The position numbers and the translations under genes were made by a program. A stretch of DNA of 64,000 bases from assembly GCA_020632955.1 (NCBI GenBank), contig JACKEO010000004.1:248001-312000 (forward strand). Direction: 5' to 3'. Shown here in pieces: positions 1 through 7,201 of the stretch. Every line of letters begins with the position of its first letter. Within the stretch, counting starts at the first letter, position 1. The notes below the pieces were generated by a model. The model ran no database searches, was not told the DNA's origin, and saw nothing but the letters and a program-made list of their open reading frames with translations. The stretch comes from Alphaproteobacteria bacterium (GTDB taxonomy: Bacteria > Myxococcota_A > UBA796 > GCA-2862545).

Positions 1-1062
1 GGCCAGCACGCTCCCCGCGAAGGCCCCCACGACCACGAGCACCAGGCCGGGCAGGCGCGCGGGGCCCGGGCGGCCGCGCAGGGCGTCCCAGGCGAGCAGG
101 AAGCAGCAGGGCAGCCACACGAAGTAGTGGGGCCACGAGGTGGTCGCGAGGAAGGGCACGGCCGTGCACACCAGGGCCGTCGACCACAGCAGGGCGTGCT
201 CCGGCACCCGGCGCGCCGACCACCAGGCCGCCCCCAGCAGACCGACGCCCCCCAGCGCGCCGACCACGTGCACCCCGGGCGACCGCGGATCGGTCCCCAC
301 CCACCGCCACAGCACGTGGGCCACGTGGTGGCTGTTGCGGTCCTCGGCGATCCAGCGGGCGCGGCCCAGCTCGTCCCGCAGGCCGGCGTACCAGGTGAGC
401 GTGCCGTCGACGCCCAACACCGCGGCGGGCAGCAGCACGAGCAGCGCGAACGCCCCGGCGGCGGCCAGGCCCACGGCGACGCCCTGCCGACGCGCCGCGA
501 ACGGCAGCAGGAAGAGCGCGTAGAAGGGCTTCACCGCGATCACCCCGGCCAGCAGCAGGCCCGCCACCCAGGGACGGTCCCGCTCCGCGGCCCACGCCGC
601 GCCGAGCACCCCCAGGGCAAGCATCCCGCTCACCTGCCCCCACTTGTAGGTGTGGTGCACCGCGTGCGACAGCAGGAAGACCAGCAGGTAGGGCGCGAAG
701 CTCGCGGGCTGCCAGCGCCGCAGCGCCGCGGGGGTCACGAGCCCCAGGGCGGCCGTGCTCACCACCACCAGCACGGTCCACACCCAGGTGGCCCAGGGCA
801 GGCCCAGCCAGGTGAGCGGGTGGAGCAGCAGCGCCAGCGTGGGCGGGTAGAACCAGGCGTCGGGCGGCAGGGGGTCCACGAGGATGCGCGCGGCGGCCAC
901 GTGGTAGTGCTCGATGTAGTCGCAGCTGAGGCGCGGGCAGTGGTCGAGGCGCGCCACCATCGCGTCCACCGAGCCCCACACGAGCGCGTGGTGCAGCGCC
1001 ACGAGCGCCACCACGACCGCCGAGGCCGCGAGCGTGCGGTGCAGGGGCGCGGCCTCGTCCAC
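1..1062 (-). CDS. GT87/DUF2029-like polytopic membrane protein, 3' end outside window
   Basis: Reading leftward, an open frame of 354 codons runs off the left edge, so the C-terminus is missing. The start is taken as GTG at 1062: an in-frame TAG lies just upstream and a GGAGG sits 5 bases before it. The protein has many hydrophobic segments, a Cys-containing first lumenal/periplasmic loop (DHCPRLSCDYIEHY) and WFYPPTLALLLHPL, AVKPFYALFLLP and TSWPHYFVWLPCC stretches. This pattern fits polyprenyl-phosphate-dependent mannosyl/arabinosyl transferases of the GT87 (DUF2029) type, which build envelope glycans. Substrate cannot be read from the sequence; another GT-C membrane transferase is possible. 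It lies 53 bp downstream of, and co-directional with, the dioxygenase gene. Confidence 0.72.
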   Translation of the reverse strand, partial: MDEAAPLHRTLAASAVVVALVALHHALVWGSVDAMVARLDHCPRLSCDYIEHYHVAAARILVDPLPPDAWFYPPTLALLLHPLTWLGLPWATWVWTVLVVVSTAALGLVTPAALRRWQPASFAPYLLVFLLSHAVHHTYKWGQVSGMLALGVLGAAWAAERDRPWVAGLLLAGVIAVKPFYALFLLPFAARRQGVAVGLAAAGAFALLVLLPAAVLGVDGTLTWYAGLRDELGRARWIAEDRNSHHVAHVLWRWVGTDPRSPGVHVVGALGGVGLLGAAWWSARRVPEHALLWSTALVCTAVPFLATTSWPHYFVWLPCCFLLAWDALRGRPGPARLPGLVLVVVGAFAGSVLA

Positions 1063-1115
1063 GCGGACCTCCGGCGCGCCAGACTACGAGGCGGCGCGGC
1101 CCCGCGGCAACCGGG

Positions 1116-2036
1116 TCAGCGCTTGCGCACCAGCCAGGCCTTCAGGCGCATCCCGGCGTTGAGCACCTTCATGTAGCCCTTGGTCTCGCTGTCCTCCGTC
1201 TGCGGCTTGCGGATGCCCGTGACGTAGGGGACGTACATCGACTCGCGACGGCTGCGGGCGCCCTCGTACCGGCTAGCGGCCACGCGGTGCCAGAGGCGGC
1301 CGTCGTGCACGGTGAGATCGCCCGGGAAGGTCTCGACCGGGATCTCCTCGGCGTCGGGCCGGTGATCCAGGAAGTAGAGCTTGCGGAAGACGAAGCCCCA
1401 GTAGCCCTGCTTGTGGGTGCCGGGGATGAGGCGCAGGCCGCCGTCCTCGACGCGGATGCGACGGAAGTGCAGGCCCACGTTGAGCATCGGGCCGGGCAGC
1501 TCGCCGTAGAAGACGTCGCGCAGGCCGTCGGTGTGCCAGCCCAGCTGGGGACGCAGGCTGCCCGCCGCCTTGACGTAGCGGTTGAACACCACGCCATCGA
1601 GCTCGTCGTGGCCGATGCGGGCGTCGGCGCCGATGAGCTTGCGCACGGGCTCGAAGCGATCGTCGGTGACGAAGCGCCGCACCGTGTCGGAGAACATCGA
1701 GAGGTAGGCGAAGCGCTGGATGTAGGGCGCGTCGTGCTCGTCGCGTCCCACCCAGATGGGCACGCCGTGGGCCTTCTGGCGCCCCTCGGCCAGGAACTGC
1801 GTCTGCACCTCGTCGACCGCGGCCAGGATGGCGTCGACCTCCTCCTGGGTGGCCACCTGCGCGAACACCAGGAAGCCGTGCAGGTCGAGGAAGGCGAGCT
1901 GCACGGGCGTGATCTCGGTGCCCAGCGTGAAGCGGTGGGCCAGCGGCAGCGCGGCGGCCACCTCGCGGGCCTCGTCGGCCGACAGGCCGGCGTGCAGGTC
2001 GTTCTCCGTGGGATCCCCGGCGGCGAGCGCGTTCAT
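1116..2036 (-). CDS. PhyH-family Fe(II)/2-oxoglutarate dioxygenase
   Basis: 306 residues, within the usual range for phytanoyl-CoA dioxygenase-like enzymes. The Fe(II) facial triad is visible: GWHTDG gives His168 and Asp170, and LWHRV gives the distal His250; basic residues following it (SRYEGARSRR) would bind 2-oxoglutarate. The LIPGTHKQGY stretch is typical of the fold. Such enzymes hydroxylate small lipids, natural-product precursors or modified amino acids; the substrate here is unknown. The ATG follows GGAGGAGGCCCAGG, a strong ribosome binding site. It has its own low-GC promoter with an internal palindrome, so it is probably switched by a repressor not encoded next to it. No signal peptide, hence cytoplasmic. 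Confidence 0.85.
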   Translation of the reverse strand: MNALAAGDPTENDLHAGLSADEAREVAAALPLAHRFTLGTEITPVQLAFLDLHGFLVFAQVATQEEVDAILAAVDEVQTQFLAEGRQKAHGVPIWVGRDEHDAPYIQRFAYLSMFSDTVRRFVTDDRFEPVRKLIGADARIGHDELDGVVFNRYVKAAGSLRPQLGWHTDGLRDVFYGELPGPMLNVGLHFRRIRVEDGGLRLIPGTHKQGYWGFVFRKLYFLDHRPDAEEIPVETFPGDLTVHDGRLWHRVAASRYEGARSRRESMYVPYVTGIRKPQTEDSETKGYMKVLNAGMRLKAWLVRKR

Positions 2037-2057
2037 CCTGGGCCTCCTCCGCCGCGT

Positions 2058-2086
2058 AGTATAAACGATTGTTTGAGGGGTGTCAT
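2058..2086 (-). promoter_or_regulatory. Sigma70-like promoter with embedded palindromic operator, for the PhyH gene
   Basis: On the minus strand the -35 box ATGACA (2081-2086) and -10 box TATACT (2058-2063) each match the consensus at five of six positions and are separated by exactly 17 bases. The spacer carries the inverted repeat AAAC-4nt-GTTT (2063-2074), resembling a TetR-type half-site pair overlapping the -10. This AT-rich patch stands out in very GC-rich DNA and sits about 22 bases upstream of the start codon. Repressor identity is unknown. Confidence 0.6.
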
Positions 2087-2158
2087 CTGGGAAGATCTCG
2101 AGGGTCGAGGGGTGCGTGCCGACGTGCCGACGCGGGCCGGTGGGGAGGGTGCGGGCCT

Positions 2159-2271
2159 GGGGAAACCACGAAGGGCCACGAAGATCTCACGGAGGGCGCG
2201 CGGAGATTTTTTTGATTCAACCTTACTTCTCCGTGCGCCCTCCGTCTGCTCCGCGAACTCCGTGTTTCCCC
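2159..2271. repeat. Imperfect inverted repeat built of degenerate CACGAAG/CACGGAG units
   Basis: The left arm (2159-2205) and the right arm (2229-2271) are roughly reverse complements. Both outer ends read GGGGAAAC and both inner parts read ACGGAGGGCGC(G/A)CGGAG, with one mismatch over the innermost 17 bases; the loop is AT-rich with seven T. The arms are made of short CACGAAG/CACGGAG-like words, a style of intergenic repeat seen in several environmental phyla. It lies between two leftward genes, downstream of the lipoprotein lipase, where it could also serve as a large terminator-like hairpin, although no T-tract follows the stem on the minus strand. Confidence 0.6.
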
Positions 2272-2307
2272 TTTGCTCGCGGGTGTCGGCGCGCCGATCT
2301 CACCCGA

Positions 2308-4155
2308 TCACTCCCCCCGCGGCGCCGTCCCCAGGTCGGCGTACGGGTCCACGATGCGGGGGGTTCCCTCCTCGAGCCAGCTCTGGAACCAGGCGCGGAG
2401 CTGGTGCAGGCCCTCGTCGCTCCACGGCGTGTTGCTGTGGGACGCGATCTCCACGCCGTCGCCCTTGGTGACGCGGTCGAGCTGGAAGAAGCCCGCGGTG
2501 AGGCCGTCGAGGTTGCCCTGCAGCGGGGCGGGGCCCGACACCTCCAGGCCCGGCACCACCTCGGCCACCGGGGGCACGTGGGGCAGGCCCAGGCCCCGGG
2601 CGAGCATCTTGCCGGTGGCCGGCGGCACCACCTCGTCGTCGGTGGCCACGGGCAGCAGCACGTGGGGGGCCGCGCCCGGACCCACGCGCTGGCGCAGGAC
2701 GTGGGCGGCGAGCACCGCCGGGTCGCCGTCGTCCACCGCCGCCTGGCCCAGCGCCAGGGCCCGGTCGAGTCCGCCCTCGTCGTCGAAGAGGCTCTCGAGG
2801 CCCGGACGGAGGATCTTCACCACCTCGGTGTCGGTGGCGAAGGCGATGAGGTGGCCGCCCCCCACCGACAGGGTGGCGGCGTCCACCGTGCCGTCGAAGG
2901 CCAGCACGCCCGGCCCGAGCAGGCCGCCGAGGCTGATGCCGGCGTAGCCCACCCGGCTGGTGTCGAGGTCGGGGGACCCGTCGCCGTCCAGGTCCGGGTC
3001 GGCGCGCAGCAGCGCGAGGAGCTGGAGGCGGTCGAGCACCGTCTGCACGAAGGAGTCGCGCAGCGCGGCGGCGTCGAAGACCACCGCCTTCAGGTCGATG
3101 CCGAGGAAGGGCAGCGCGTCCAGGGCCTCGTTGTCGGCGGCGGTGGGGTGGTCGCCGTGCTCCACCGCGTCGGCCGACACGGTGACGAAGCCGAGCTCGC
3201 CGAGCCGCCGCGCCAGCGTGCGCCCCTCCGACCGGCTGCCGTTCATCCCGTGCCCGAACAGCACCACGGGCAGCGGACCCGTGGCCCCCTTGGGTCGCCA
3301 CATGTCCACCGTGAGCCGCCAGGTGGGGGCGCCCTCCAGCCCGTCGCGGGCATCGACGGCGTCGAAGGTGGCCTGGGTCTTCTCGAGGGTGTCGCCGTCG
3401 GCCGTCCACGCCCGGCGCTCGGCCCAGGCCACGGGCCGGGCCTGCAGCGCCGCCGCGGTGCGCGCCAGGGCCGCCACGCCGTCGTGGGTGGTGAACACCA
3501 CGAAGGCGCCGAGCTCCTCCGTCGCCAGGCCCGACCGGTCGCGCAGGGTCTGGAGCCGGGGCACCAGGTGCTCCAGGCCCGCCGCCGCCTCGCCGCGCAG
3601 GAGGCCCCGCTGCAGCGACGACGGCACCAGGGGACGGCCGTCCGACGCGAGGTGGTCGGTGGTGATCACGAAGGCGTGCAGGGCCGCCGGCGCCAGGGGA
3701 CGCTCGGGCTGCACGATCACCTGGGTGCGGTCCTCGGTGGCCAGGGTGCTGAAGGCCACCTCCTGGGCCGGGTCCACGGACAGGTCGAGCAGGCGCCACG
3801 ACCCGCCGGGCTCGGAGTGCGCGGGCACCTCGCCCAGGTCCTCGTCGAAGCGCAGCACGATGCCGCCCAGACGTCCGAAGCCGTCGCGACCGTCGAGCGC
3901 CGGCGGCAGGCGGGCGAGCAGGCTGGGCAGGCTGGCCGTCCAGCCGCGGCGCCCCACCTCGAGGCGCAGGCCGGTGGACGTGGACGCGTCCACCACCGCG
4001 AGGCCGTCGTCGGGGAAGGCCCAGAGCTCGTCGGGGTCGTCGGGGTCGTAGCGCTGGCGGATGCCCTCGGGCTCCGCGACGGTGTCGTCCGGGGCCTCGG
4101 GCTCCGGGGCCGTGCAGGCGGCGAGCAGGCCGAGCCAGGCGAGGCGGACGCGCAT
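2308..4155 (-). CDS. Secreted lipoprotein, alpha/beta-hydrolase (lipase/esterase-like)
   Basis: The chosen start (ATG at 4155) follows GGAGGAAGCTGGG and gives a lipoprotein signal MRVRLAWLGLLAAC, with Cys14 as the lipidated residue; an ATG six codons upstream lacks a comparable site. About 615 residues. The C-terminal half has the hydrolase features: VLFGHGMNGSR (oxyanion region), GYAGISLGG (nucleophile elbow, Ser), VATDDEVVPP (candidate acid). An Asp-rich GDGSPDLD segment may bind calcium. The N-terminal half resembles the beta-rich region of bacterial lipases of the virulence-factor type. It probably hydrolyses esters at the cell surface; substrate unknown. It is divergent from ilvD with a 116-bp spacer. 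Confidence 0.75.
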   Translation of the reverse strand: MRVRLAWLGLLAACTAPEPEAPDDTVAEPEGIRQRYDPDDPDELWAFPDDGLAVVDASTSTGLRLEVGRRGWTASLPSLLARLPPALDGRDGFGRLGGIVLRFDEDLGEVPAHSEPGGSWRLLDLSVDPAQEVAFSTLATEDRTQVIVQPERPLAPAALHAFVITTDHLASDGRPLVPSSLQRGLLRGEAAAGLEHLVPRLQTLRDRSGLATEELGAFVVFTTHDGVAALARTAAALQARPVAWAERRAWTADGDTLEKTQATFDAVDARDGLEGAPTWRLTVDMWRPKGATGPLPVVLFGHGMNGSRSEGRTLARRLGELGFVTVSADAVEHGDHPTAADNEALDALPFLGIDLKAVVFDAAALRDSFVQTVLDRLQLLALLRADPDLDGDGSPDLDTSRVGYAGISLGGLLGPGVLAFDGTVDAATLSVGGGHLIAFATDTEVVKILRPGLESLFDDEGGLDRALALGQAAVDDGDPAVLAAHVLRQRVGPGAAPHVLLPVATDDEVVPPATGKMLARGLGLPHVPPVAEVVPGLEVSGPAPLQGNLDGLTAGFFQLDRVTKGDGVEIASHSNTPWSDEGLHQLRAWFQSWLEEGTPRIVDPYADLGTAPRGE

Positions 4156-4271
4156 CCCAGCTTCCTCCATCAAGCGTTCGTCGTCCTAGCCGTCCTGCAG
4201 GTGCCCCACCACGCAAGCGCGCAGGGCCCACGGGAGGCTAGGAGGCGGGCTCCCGTCGCCGCGGAGCCCCC

Positions 4272-5945
4272 ATGAGCACCCCCAACCGCTGGTCCCGTCG
4301 CATCACCCAGGAGCGGAGCCAGGGCGCCAGCCAGGCCATGCTCCACGCCGTGGGGCTCACCGACGACGACCTCGCCAAGCCGCAGGTGGGCATCGCGAGC
4401 GTGTGGTGGGAGGGCAATCCCTGCAACGCCCACCTGCTGGAGCTGTCGGAGCACGTGAAGCGCGGCGTGCAGGAGGCGGGCCTCGTGGGCCTGCGCTTCA
4501 ACACCATCGGGGTGTCCGACGGCATCAGCATGGGCACCGACGGCATGAGCTACAGCCTGCAGTCCCGCGAGATCATCGCCGACAGCATCGAGACCGTGGT
4601 GGCGGCCCAGTGGTACGACGGCCTCGTCACCATCCCGGGCTGCGACAAGAACATGCCGGGCTGCGTGATGGCCATGTGCCGCCTCGACCGCCCCAGCCTC
4701 ATGGTCTACGGCGGCACCATCGCGCCCGGCTGCGCGATGGGCAAGACGCTCGACATCGTCAGCGCCTTCCAGTCCTACGGCGAGGCCCTGGCCGGTCGCA
4801 TCGACGAGGCCGAGCGCCAGGCCATCGTGCGCAGCGCCTGCCCCGGGCCCGGCGCCTGCGGCGGCATGTACACGGCGAACACCATGGCGGCGGCCATCGA
4901 GGCCCTGGGCCTGTCGCTGCCCTACAGCAGCTCCATCCCCGCCGTGCATCCGCGCAAGCGCGAGGAGTGCGAGGAGGCCGGTCGCGCGATGGTGCGCCTG
5001 CTCGAGCAGGACCTGCGCCCCTCCCGCATCCTCACCCGCGCCAGCTTCGAGAACGCCACCCGCGTGATCGTGGCGCTGGGCGGGTCCACGAACGCGGTGC
5101 TCCACCTGGTGGCGATGGCCCGCACCGCCGGCATCGCGTTCGGCATCGACGACATGCACGCCCTGTCGGAGGCCACCCCCCTGCTGGCCGACCTCAAGCC
5201 CAGCGGCCGCTTCGTGATGCAGGACCTCTGGGAGGTGGGCGGCGTGCCCGCGGTGATGAAGCTGCTGCTCCAGGCCGGCATGCTCCACGGCGACGCCCTC
5301 ACGGTCACCGGGAAGACGGTGGCCGAGAACCTCGCCTTCCTGCCCGCGCTCGCCGACGGCCAGGAGGTCATCCGTCCCCTGGCCGACCCCATCCAGGCCC
5401 ACGGCCACCTGCGGGTGCTGCGCGGCAACCTCGCGCCCGAGGGCGCCGTGGCGAAGATCACGGGCAAGGAGGGCACGCGCTTCGAGGGGCCGGCGAAGGT
5501 CTTCGACCAGGAGGAGGCCATGCTCGCCGCCCTCGAGGAGGGGCGCATCGGCAAGGGGGACGTGGTGGTGATCCGCTACGAGGGCCCCAAGGGCGGCCCC
5601 GGCATGCCCGAGATGCTCACCCCCACCTCGGCCATCATGGGTGCGGGCCTCGGCAAGGACGTGGCCCTGCTCACCGACGGCCGCTTCTCGGGCGGCAGCC
5701 ACGGCTTCATCATCGGCCACGTCACCCCCGAGGCCGCCGAGGGCGGTCCGCTGGCCCTGCTGCGCGACGGCGACGTGGTGGTGATCGACGGCGAGGCCCA
5801 CACGCTGGACGTGCGCGTGGACGCCGACGAGCTCGCCGCGCGCCGGGCCGCGTGGACCCCGCCGGCCCTCGTCGCCACGGGCACGCTCGGCAAGTACGTG
5901 CGGCTGGTGCGCTCGGCGTCGGAGGGCTGCGTCACCGACCGGTGA
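4272..5945 (+). CDS. ilvD: Dihydroxy-acid dehydratase
   Basis: Converts 2,3-dihydroxy-isovalerate and 2,3-dihydroxy-3-methylvalerate to the 2-oxo acids in valine/isoleucine synthesis; cytoplasmic Fe-S enzyme. 557 residues, full length. Cluster cysteines are visible: Cys51 in GNPCNAH, Cys124 in IPGCDKNMPGC and Cys196 in PGPGACGGMYTANTM, with Asp125 as a metal ligand. The C-terminal LLTDGRFSGGSHGF and GHVTPEAAEGGPLAL motifs are family signatures. ATG is preceded by GCGGAGCCCCC. It stands alone, without other branched-chain genes. The last 38 bases of the gene are repeated almost exactly 1,250 bp downstream (see the direct-repeat entries), so the 3' end probably acted as, or was copied by, an insertion site. 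Confidence 0.96.
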   Translation: MSTPNRWSRRITQERSQGASQAMLHAVGLTDDDLAKPQVGIASVWWEGNPCNAHLLELSEHVKRGVQEAGLVGLRFNTIGVSDGISMGTDGMSYSLQSREIIADSIETVVAAQWYDGLVTIPGCDKNMPGCVMAMCRLDRPSLMVYGGTIAPGCAMGKTLDIVSAFQSYGEALAGRIDEAERQAIVRSACPGPGACGGMYTANTMAAAIEALGLSLPYSSSIPAVHPRKREECEEAGRAMVRLLEQDLRPSRILTRASFENATRVIVALGGSTNAVLHLVAMARTAGIAFGIDDMHALSEATPLLADLKPSGRFVMQDLWEVGGVPAVMKLLLQAGMLHGDALTVTGKTVAENLAFLPALADGQEVIRPLADPIQAHGHLRVLRGNLAPEGAVAKITGKEGTRFEGPAKVFDQEEAMLAALEEGRIGKGDVVVIRYEGPKGGPGMPEMLTPTSAIMGAGLGKDVALLTDGRFSGGSHGFIIGHVTPEAAEGGPLALLRDGDVVVIDGEAHTLDVRVDADELAARRAAWTPPALVATGTLGKYVRLVRSASEGCVTDR

Positions 5946-5950
5946 GGCGG
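5905..5950. repeat. 46-bp direct repeat, copy 1 (3' end of ilvD)
   Basis: This copy covers the last 13 codons of ilvD, the stop codon and seven bases beyond. It matches 7155-7200 at 44 of 46 positions; the two differences are at positions 8 and 38. The repeat bounds the HTH/GNAT unit, as attachment-site duplications bound elements inserted at the 3' end of a gene. Confidence 0.85.
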
Positions 5951-6039
5951 TGTCGCGAACGGGGCCGAGCGCAGGCCCTCCGCGGAACGCTGGCGGGTGC
6001 CTGCAGGGCATGGGGCACCGCAGGGGGCTCCAGGCTGGA

Positions 6040-6066
6040 TTGACGTTTTTGACGTTTCTGTATACG
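6040..6066 (+). promoter_or_regulatory. Tandem 9-bp repeat and promoter-like sequence before the HTH gene
   Basis: TTGACGTTT occurs twice back to back (6040-6057) and is followed at 6061-6066 by TATACG. The first copy can serve as a -35 box (TTGACG) with a rather short 15-base spacer to that -10. Head-to-tail repeats overlapping a promoter are typical operators, so autoregulation by the downstream HTH protein is an inference. The patch is far lower in GC than its surroundings. Confidence 0.5.
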
Positions 6067-6106
6067 CTCGGGACCTCGGCGACCGATGCAGCGCGTGGAG
6101 ATCGCC

Positions 6107-6454
6107 ATGACCGCCCTGCCCATGGCCCTGTACGACGAGGTCCGCGCCGCCCTGGTGGACGCCGGGCGCCAGGATCTGGCCCGGCAGCTCGCACCGTTCC
6201 GGCCTCGTCGGGCCCTGACCAGCGGACAGGCGGCTGCCGTGCTGGGCGTTGCGTCTCCGAACACCGTGAAGAACTGGCTGGAGTCGGGTCGGTTCCCCGG
6301 CGCCTACCAGACGGCGGGCGGCCACTGGCGCTTCCCGGCGGACGAGGTGGAGGCGGCCAAGGCGCGCATGGAGGCGCTGGCGGAACAGAACCGTCGTGGA
6401 GACCTCGCGCCGCCCGACCTCGACGAGGCGGACGACGGACCGCCGCTGCTCTAG
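6107..6454 (+). CDS. Small HTH DNA-binding protein (MerR/excisionase-like helix-turn-helix)
   Basis: About 115 residues from the ATG at 6107, which follows GGAG at a good distance; an in-frame ATG at 6086 would add seven residues. The centre reads ALTSGQAAAVLGVASPNTVKNW followed by GGHWRFPADEV, the helix-turn-helix plus wing of the HTH_17/excisionase class. The tail is acidic (DLDEADDGPPLL). Such proteins act as excisionases, repressors or antitoxin-like regulators. It converges on the GNAT gene with only 10 bp between stops, and both lie inside the unit bounded by the 46-bp repeat. A direct repeat in its promoter suggests autoregulation. Confidence 0.75.
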   Translation: MTALPMALYDEVRAALVDAGRQDLARQLAPFRPRRALTSGQAAAVLGVASPNTVKNWLESGRFPGAYQTAGGHWRFPADEVEAAKARMEALAEQNRRGDLAPPDLDEADDGPPLL

Positions 6455-6464
6455 CCGACAGGCG

Positions 6465-7016
6465 TCAACGATCGAACAGCAGACGCAGGGTCAGGTGGCG
6501 CGGGCCCCCGTCCCTCGCCACCGGCCCGGCTGGGTCCGCCACGAAGCCACAGCGCCCGTAGAAGGCGAGAGCCCGCGCATTGTCCTCCCGCACCCAGAGC
6601 GACAGGCCCACACAGTCCGAGCGCTGGCGACCCATCTCCTCGAGGGCAACCAGGATCGTGGCCGCATGGCTCCGACCACGATCGGCCGGGTTCCGCACGC
6701 CCTGGAACTGGCGATGCACGCCCAGGGCGTACAGGACGAGGTAGCGGGCGCGCTCGAAGCCGTCGTCGGTGGGGTGGGCCTGATTGCGAAAGGCCGCGGC
6801 CGCGTAGCCGACGACGAGGCCGCCCGGACCGGTGCGGCACTGGTAGGTCGCGGGCGACGCCCTGCCCTTGCGATCGTCGAACCAGACACGGCTCCGGAAG
6901 TAGCGATCGACCTCCGCGACGCCGCAGTCCAGCGCATCGAGGTCGGGGTCGTCCGGCAAGGCGCGATCGAGGTGGATCCCGACAGTCAACGTCGAGGCCC
7001 CTGGCCGGCAAGCCAC
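6465..7016 (-). CDS. GNAT-family N-acetyltransferase, possibly toxin-type
   Basis: 183 residues from a GTG start at 7016; a TTG about eleven codons later, preceded by AGGGG, is an alternative. The N-terminus has ALDCGVAEVDRYFR, close to the FxCGxxxLDxFL pattern of TacT/AtaT-type acetyltransferases. The acetyl-CoA-binding region is in YALGVHRQFQGV...GRSHAATILVALEE, although the RxxGxG pyrophosphate loop is not clear-cut. The C-terminus WVREDNARALAFYGRCGFV is a classic GNAT motif. Family members acetylate aminoacyl-tRNAs, proteins or small amines; which applies is unknown. Toxin-type relatives are usually co-transcribed with a ribbon-helix-helix antitoxin, while here the only partner is a convergent HTH gene. 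Confidence 0.75.
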   Translation of the reverse strand: MACRPGASTLTVGIHLDRALPDDPDLDALDCGVAEVDRYFRSRVWFDDRKGRASPATYQCRTGPGGLVVGYAAAAFRNQAHPTDDGFERARYLVLYALGVHRQFQGVRNPADRGRSHAATILVALEEMGRQRSDCVGLSLWVREDNARALAFYGRCGFVADPAGPVARDGGPRHLTLRLLFDR

Positions 7017-7154
7017 GGAAGGCCGAGGCCCGCACGCCGCGGTCGCCGTGGGCAGAGGAGTTCGTGGAACACCCGGATCTCCACGGCGAACGGAGCCGCA
7101 CTCCGGATCCGGGTAGTCCTGCCTGGAGCCGCCCGCCCGGCAACAAGGGCCCGA

Positions 7155-7200
7155 TGGTGCGGTCGGCGTCGGAGGGCTGCGTCACCGACCGCTGAGGCGG
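7155..7200. repeat. 46-bp direct repeat, copy 2 (second copy of the ilvD 3' end)
   Basis: Carries ATG then VRSASEGCVTDR and a stop, i.e. an orphan copy of the ilvD C-terminus, plus seven bases. It ends one base before the stop codon of the convergent MopE-type lipoprotein. Removing the unit between the copies would leave ilvD and that gene directly convergent, which supports insertion. Confidence 0.85.
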
Positions 7201-7201
7201 C

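Noticed and set aside
127..1176. Long open frame on the plus strand, opposite the GT87-like gene
   Set aside because: Its product is rich in Arg, Gly, Pro and His without any motif; the opposite strand encodes a coherent membrane protein. The same reasoning removes the many other long antisense frames in this GC-rich window.
5995..6020. Terminator hairpin after ilvD (GGTGCC...GGCACC)
   Set aside because: Short stem, long loop and no T-run directly after it; not convincing.
6107..7016. Classical type II toxin-antitoxin operon (HTH + GNAT)
   Set aside because: The two genes converge instead of being co-transcribed and the regulator is not ribbon-helix-helix; a functional link is possible but not shown.
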